Shown here in pieces: positions 49,601 to 52,563 of a stretch of 52,563 nt of DNA. The stretch is from Chloroflexota bacterium (GTDB lineage: Bacteria > Chloroflexota > Anaerolineae > Anaerolineales > Villigracilaceae). Position 1 is the first letter of the stretch; each line of letters opens with the position of its first letter. Both the position numbers and the translations under genes were made by a program. The stretch spans positions 1 through 52,563 of the forward strand of contig JAEWVF010000022.1 in assembly GCA_023459215.1 (NCBI GenBank), written 5' to 3'. Below the pieces are notes generated by a model. The model saw nothing but the letters and a program-made list of their open reading frames with translations, was not told where the DNA came from and searched no databases.

Positions 49601-50530
49601 CACCGTCGAGATGTACCAGCCGTTCGCGCCGCCCGTGCCGCTTTCGCTCACGTTCAGGGTTGGGGTCAGGCTGTCGATTTTGATCTCGCTCGCTTGCGAC
49701 AGGCCGGTGTTGCCAGCCAGGTCGCTGGCGCGGACTTGCAGGTTGTAGATGCCGTCTGGCAGACTGGCCGGGCTGGACAGGCCGATCCAGTTGCTGCCGT
49801 CCAGGGTGTAGTCCAGGCCACCCAGCCCGGAGCCGGGGCTTGGGTCGCTGGCGCTGGCGCTCAGGGCCGCCGATTTGAGCCAGGCGTTGTTGCCGCTCGT
49901 GCCGTTCAGTTCTACGTTCAGAGTCGGCGGCTGGCTGTCGAGGTACAGGGTGCTGGCGCCTTTCAGCGAGGTATCGCCGAAGGTCGAGTGCGCCCAGTAT
50001 TCGAAGTTGTTCTGGCCTTCCACCGCCGCCACGTTGACGGTCTGGCCAGCCAGGGCAAAGTTTTCCCCGCTGCGCAGGCCTTCGATGGCGCTGATTGCAT
50101 ATCCGGCCACCGGTTCGTAGCCACTCAGCTGTAACACGGCCCCGCTCCGGCACCAGCCGTTCTGTCCCGGCAGGCTGCACAGCGGCTGGGCACTAATCTC
50201 CGCCGGCGGGTAGGTCACCGGGATTTCTTCCACCCGCTCTTCGCGGGACCAATATTTTTTCCCAGTAGTTTCTGATTGGCAAGTCGGTCCACTTGATGGA
50301 TAGGCTTTCCAGGGTTTGCTTTCGCTTGAGCAAGACCAATCATCGATCTTGTGATAGCTATATCTGTCTTTCGATTCAATTTTCTGGCATTCCCACAAAA
50401 CGATTTTGCAGGTAATGACAGGCTCTGTCCGCGTGCGGTTTGGACCAGTGTAGGCATACACGGCAGCGCCAATCCCAAGCACCGAGAATAAGGCCAGAGT
50501 AAGTAAATGTTTAAACGAAGGCTTCATCAT
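46682..50530 (-). CDS. giant secreted/transmembrane protein with Ig-like repeats and coiled coil
   Basis: 1282 residues from the ATG at 50530 (AAGGGCAATACA upstream); 32 upstream codons lack signal-peptide features. An N-terminal signal (HLLTLALFSVLGIGAAVYAY) is followed by a Cys-rich segment (to 130), then five or six repeated Ig-like domains (about 200-680), each with GWY, SDPxPGSGL and DLAG/DQAG marks. A TP-rich linker (about 690-745), a transmembrane helix (GILWGAGALAAMAGMTAYY, about 757-775), a Lys/Glu/Gln coiled coil (775-920) and a C-terminal region with hydrophobic segments (about 1125-1212) come next; the tail is TP-rich again. GC differs between sections: lower at both ends, higher in the Ig part. 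The C-terminal domain is not recognised. Confidence 0.82.
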   Translation of the reverse strand: MMKPSFKHLLTLALFSVLGIGAAVYAYTGPNRTRTEPVITCKIVLWECQKIESKDRYSYHKIDDWSCSSESKPWKAYPSSGPTCQSETTGKKYWSREERVEEIPVTYPPAEISAQPLCSLPGQNGWCRSGAVLQLSGYEPVAGYAISAIEGLRSGENFALAGQTVNVAAVEGQNNFEYWAHSTFGDTSLKGASTLYLDSQPPTLNVELNGTSGNNAWLKSAALSASASDPSPGSGLGGLDYTLDGSNWIGLSSPASLPDGIYNLQVRASDLAGNTGLSQASEIKIDSLTPTLNVSESGTGGANGWYISTVQVSAAAQDGGSGLAALDVSLNGSAWTAYLVPIPLADGSHSLSFWAEDLAGWVSQETRSIRVDTQAPTIGGQISGTSGTNGWYTTNVTVTALASDPAPASGIETFTYALNGNSDQTYSAPLALTDGQHNLILSARDQAGLETNETLTIRVDTIPPALEITSQYPEWVKDSVNLAGTASDGGSGLARIEASFDGGKTWQLASGTSAWSIAYDTRHATSGRQTWYIRAVDLAGQTSLRSVGVPIDNTPPRIDLPGSWSLWETVTFDAWDGDSGLANAELVISDPQNRWPKRVYSYQPGHLPLSFQWDRRLGDGTLAPLGDYDVSATATDRMGNTRKVTASISISLGEVILVPPTATPLGAPRPTATPTITPQQTTETAILSVSPTPTSGSGGMAFGATAQPGQPSPTTPASSAPPRATPTESPFSSWIGSLFTPSVAAADSQAESSDGILWGAGALAAMAGMTAYYEQKRREEEEAKRAAVQAQFAAEQAEKERQQKAQAKSMAKLEQQWAEERRKEQAYLQWKAEQEQRPDSHRGQDGKLEREENKEEAAWEAWKDRSQLLAAQRAEAERQKQVEAEKQKQAREDANRAYAALREKGKSITVVAPKEQPWWGKAGELWNKTKERVKAGSDVLYNLSTAIGAVEIARQEHFLKDTQPSSKIGNSLQALWGSMTYQAEKWNYDWEKVQTKIADVRGRTAVAIQQTIESGKDWRVRMNTELKAHWTSFGSQTKMTWDAFRRNGLDGLNVKTGSLIDFSGSVADIGSAIGYAGYAVTGNESWRTAAQWADVASVPAAVRQVATNLKPAAQFFTKGPAAKGVSFLGKVAGPLAILTGGFTLATSIPETITSIQEGDTRKAWANGLSAFSGAAAVVGGAALLIPGAQPVAAVALGLSAITGVASMAVEYWPAPSSPATPVDTSLRPPTPPISTPVQTGTPTPPSTSIPTLTPTPPMTNTPSQTPQVTQTPAPTQNQIGGN

Positions 50531-50710
50531 TGTATTGCCCTTATGGAAATTTTCTTTTTTGTTCGATCCCACCGCTAAATATCCATATTCATTGGCCAGT
50601 TCACATACCCGCAAGCAGTTTACCAATTTTCCCGGTTTTTGGCACTGGTAAAAATACCAGTCTTTTCCACCAATTTGCTCTTTTGGCTCATTTTCCGCCC
50701 GACTTAAAAC
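50531..50710. other. intergenic region without a recognised gene
   Basis: 180 bp AT-rich gap upstream of the giant gene. The only structure seen is ACTGGTA-AAAA-TACCAGT (50644-50661), a 7-bp inverted repeat that might be an operator for the three-gene operon. No good -10/-35 pair stands out. Confidence 0.4.
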
Positions 50711-50736
50711 AAAAACCCGCCGTCAATAGCGGATTT
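50711..50736 (-). terminator. terminator after tRNA-Glu
   Basis: On the minus strand ATCCGC pairs with GCGGGT (one G-U wobble) around an 8-nt loop and is followed by TTTTG. It starts 7 nt after the tRNA 3' end. Confidence 0.65.
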
Positions 50737-50740
50737 TGTG

Positions 50741-50813
50741 TGCCCCCAAGGGGACTCGAACCCCTGTTTGAGCCTTGAGAGGGCTCCGTCCTGGGCCGCT
50801 AGACGATGGGGGC
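50741..50813 (-). tRNA. tRNA-Glu (anticodon CTC)
   Basis: Read on the minus strand: acceptor GCCCCCA pairs with TGGGGGC, D arm GTC-TAGCGGCCCAG-GAC, anticodon stem GAGCC/GGCTC with loop CTCTCAA (anticodon CTC for GAG), T arm with GGTTCGAGTCC. The discriminator is A and the 3' CCA is not encoded. 73 nt. It stands alone between two protein genes. Confidence 0.95.
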
Positions 50814-50890
50814 TGGCGGCTGGTCAAACAAGCGGGCTGTATTTTATCACTGCATTCACACGACGTCAACAATGTGATTTAATAGTCCGC

Positions 50891-51895
50891 ATGCCGCCCA
50901 TCACCCGCCTGCTTGATAAATCCCTATCTGCCCGCCTGCCCCTGCTGGACGAAAAACACCAATCTGCCCTGCGGCTCTTCAATGGCTTCAGTGAAGGCCA
51001 GCCAGACCTGGTTGTTGACTTGTATGCCCGCAGCCTCGTATTTCATAACTACGCTGAAATCCCCATTCAGGGTATCGCCAACATCCGCGAGGCGCAGGCT
51101 TTCTATCTTGAAAAGCTGCCGTGGGTGCAGGCCATCCTACTCAAAACCCGCCACGGCGCGACCCCACAGGAGAAGCGCGGCCTGCCCCTGCACGGCGAAA
51201 CGCTCGACCACAAAATCCGCGAAAACGGGGTCTGGTACGCGCTCGACCTGACCATGAACCGCGATGCCAGCCTGTACCTTGATACGCGTAACCTGCGTAA
51301 ATGGCTCAAGGAAAACATGGCCGGCAAAAGTGTGCTCAACACCTTCGCCTACACCGGCAGCCTGGGCGTGGCCGCCATGGCCGGCGGCGCAGCCCGCGTG
51401 GTGCAACTCGACCGCAACCGCGACTTTCTCAACCTGGCCAAAACTTCCTACACCCTGAACGGCTTTCCCATCGTCAAAAGCGACTTCGTCAGCGCCGATT
51501 TTTTCCCGGCGGTCAGCCGCTTCAAGCACGAAGGCCAAACCTTCGACTGCATCCTGCTCGACCCGCCTTTTTTCTCGGCCACATCCAAAGGCCGTGTCGA
51601 TCTCGAAAACGACCCGGCCCGGCTGATTAACAAAGCCCGCCCGCTGGTCAAAAGCGGCGGGTATCTGGTTGTCATCAACAACGCCCTTTTCGTCAGTGGG
51701 GCCGATTTTATGGAAATCCTGGATTCGCTCTGCCTGGACGGTTTTGTCAGCATCGAGCGCCTGATCCCGGTCCCGGACGATTTCGTCGGCGTTCCACCCG
51801 CAGCCGGAGTCGCTCACCATCCGACCGACCCAACCCCCTTCAATCATCCGACCAAAATCGCCATCCTGCGCATCCAACACAACGAAAGACAATAG
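50891..51895 (+). CDS. class I methyltransferase of the RlmI/RlmK type
   Basis: 334 residues. AdoMet-dependent methyltransferase, most like 23S rRNA m5C methyltransferases. Motif I LNTFAYTGSLGVAAMAGGA near residue 148, motif II VVQLDRNRDFL, and DCILLDPPFF near 222 as motif IV. The PUA domain present in E. coli RlmI is missing at the N-terminus, so the target may differ. No Shine-Dalgarno; TTCACA, 17 bp and TTTAAT (50878-50883) lie so close to the ATG at 50891 that the mRNA is probably leaderless. yqeB begins 3 bp after its stop. Confidence 0.85.
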   Translation: MPPITRLLDKSLSARLPLLDEKHQSALRLFNGFSEGQPDLVVDLYARSLVFHNYAEIPIQGIANIREAQAFYLEKLPWVQAILLKTRHGATPQEKRGLPLHGETLDHKIRENGVWYALDLTMNRDASLYLDTRNLRKWLKENMAGKSVLNTFAYTGSLGVAAMAGGAARVVQLDRNRDFLNLAKTSYTLNGFPIVKSDFVSADFFPAVSRFKHEGQTFDCILLDPPFFSATSKGRVDLENDPARLINKARPLVKSGGYLVVINNALFVSGADFMEILDSLCLDGFVSIERLIPVPDDFVGVPPAAGVAHHPTDPTPFNHPTKIAILRIQHNERQ

Positions 51896-51898
51896 CCC

Positions 51899-52563
51899 AT
51901 GAACCCCATCCTCATCCGCGGCGGCGGCGACCTGGCAAGCGGAGTCGCCCTGCGCCTGCACCGCGCCGGTTTCCCGGTGCTGATCAGCGAACTGCCCGAA
52001 CCGCTCTCCGTGCGCCGGGCGGTTTCGTTCAGCGAAGCCGTTTACGAAGGCCAGTGGCAGGTCGAAGAAGTAACCGCCATCCGGGTCGAAAACGAAGCCC
52101 AAATCCGCGCAACCCTGGCTCAAAACCAAATCCCGGTCATCATAGACCCAGCCCTGATTTTCTTTTCAACATTAGATTTCAAACCTTCAACCATCATCGA
52201 TGCCCGCCTGCTCAAACGCCCACCCGAACCCCTGCCCTTCGAAGTTCGCCTGCTGATTGGCCTCGGCCCAGGCTTTGTTGCCGGTGAAAACTGCCAGGCT
52301 GTCGTTGAAACCCAGCGCGGACACACTCTCGGGCGCGTTTACTGGCACGGCGGAGTCAATCCTGATAACGGCCAGCCTGAAGGAGATCCGACTCGTGTCC
52401 TACGCGCTCCAGCAGAGGGTCAACTTATTGGCTACGCGCAAATCGGCGAACATATCGAACCCGGACAAATCATCGCCGAGGTGACTGGCAAGCCAATCAT
52501 CGCGCCCTTCCCCGGTGTGCTGCGCGGACTGATCCGCCCCGGCTTGCAGGTGACAAAAAACCT
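51899..52563 (+). CDS. yqeB: YqeB-like (EF2563 family) molybdenum hydroxylase accessory protein, 3' partial
   Basis: Cut by the window end after 221 codons, most of a usual 260-270. It opens ILIRGGGDLASGVALRLHRAG, then LISELPEPLSVRRAVSFSEA and ends with VTGKPIIAPFPGVLRGLIRPG, the pattern of the EF2563 selenium-dependent molybdenum hydroxylase system protein. The family is co-inherited with selenium-dependent molybdenum hydroxylases (purine/xanthine type) and selenium metabolism, and is thought to help maturation of the cofactor. It starts 3 bp after the methyltransferase stop. No hydroxylase is in view; it may be encoded beyond the edge. Confidence 0.88.
   Translation, partial: MNPILIRGGGDLASGVALRLHRAGFPVLISELPEPLSVRRAVSFSEAVYEGQWQVEEVTAIRVENEAQIRATLAQNQIPVIIDPALIFFSTLDFKPSTIIDARLLKRPPEPLPFEVRLLIGLGPGFVAGENCQAVVETQRGHTLGRVYWHGGVNPDNGQPEGDPTRVLRAPAEGQLIGYAQIGEHIEPGQIIAEVTGKPIIAPFPGVLRGLIRPGLQVTKN

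Noticed and set aside
46682..50530. Giant protein as a polymorphic toxin with the small membrane proteins as immunity
   Set aside because: No recognised toxin domain, no PT/VENN or pre-toxin signature, and a TP-rich tail at the C-terminus. Kept only as a test idea.

Overview
The window looks like a chromosomal stretch of a Chloroflexota bacterium, most likely Anaerolineae-like. This is inferred from high but not extreme GC, many lipoproteins with Leu-Ala-Cys or Leu-Thr-Ala-Cys lipoboxes followed by Pro/Thr/Ala-rich linkers, a BTAD-NB-ARC-TPR regulator, two-component-regulator-type propeller repeats, and a large load of short imperfect-palindrome repeats between and inside genes. No transposase, phage gene or CRISPR array was seen. 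Both edges cut genes: an ACR3 arsenite permease on the left and a YqeB-like molybdenum hydroxylase accessory protein on the right.

Layout. 0-7.2 kb: end of acr3 (+), converging on a minus-strand block with two lipoproteins, a histidine phosphatase and a 1051-residue BTAD/TPR regulator; a 74-residue protein is divergent from the regulator. 7.5-16.8 kb: a plus-strand run of secreted or membrane proteins (propeller lipoprotein, two membrane proteins, an LppM-like lipoprotein, a paralogue of the first lipoprotein, and an NHL-like propeller lipoprotein coupled to a peptidoglycan-binding lipoprotein). 16.9-22.5 kb: a minus-strand copper homeostasis cluster, csoR - Cys-rich 101-residue protein - copZ-like - copA - lipoprotein - TauE/SafE-cupredoxin fusion - HMA protein, with a good sigma-70 promoter and a GC dyad ahead of csoR. 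22.6-30.3 kb: orphan histidine kinase, DegV, acetyl-CoA synthetase, a membrane protein, two lipoproteins and a DUF1992 protein.

30.3-37.7 kb holds the most interesting locus. An XRE-cupin regulator is divergent from a tight plus-strand operon: ArsR-type repressor, octaheme cytochrome of the tetrathionate-reductase type, a 915-residue heptaheme cytochrome fused to a membrane cytochrome b, then two half-size YeeE/YedE transporters, the second carrying a rhodanese fold without a catalytic Cys. I read it as a sulfur-oxyanion (thiosulfate/tetrathionate/sulfite) redox and transport module in which periplasmic multiheme chemistry is wired to the quinone pool. 37.8-44.9 kb: SDR, DUF503, tandem glutaredoxin-like proteins, a TolB-like lipoprotein, a MerR regulator with its typical 19-bp-spacer promoter, and glgA and malQ for alpha-glucan metabolism.

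45.1-50.5 kb is an unrecognised three-gene minus-strand operon: a 1282-residue secreted/transmembrane protein with Ig-like repeats, a coiled coil and a hydrophobic C-terminal region, followed with 1-2 bp spacing by two membrane proteins. Then come tRNA-Glu(CTC), an RlmI-type methyltransferase and the start of yqeB. Across the window at least nine distinct palindromic repeat families occur. Several are translated in frame, and copA alone carries three different ones in its cytoplasmic domains.
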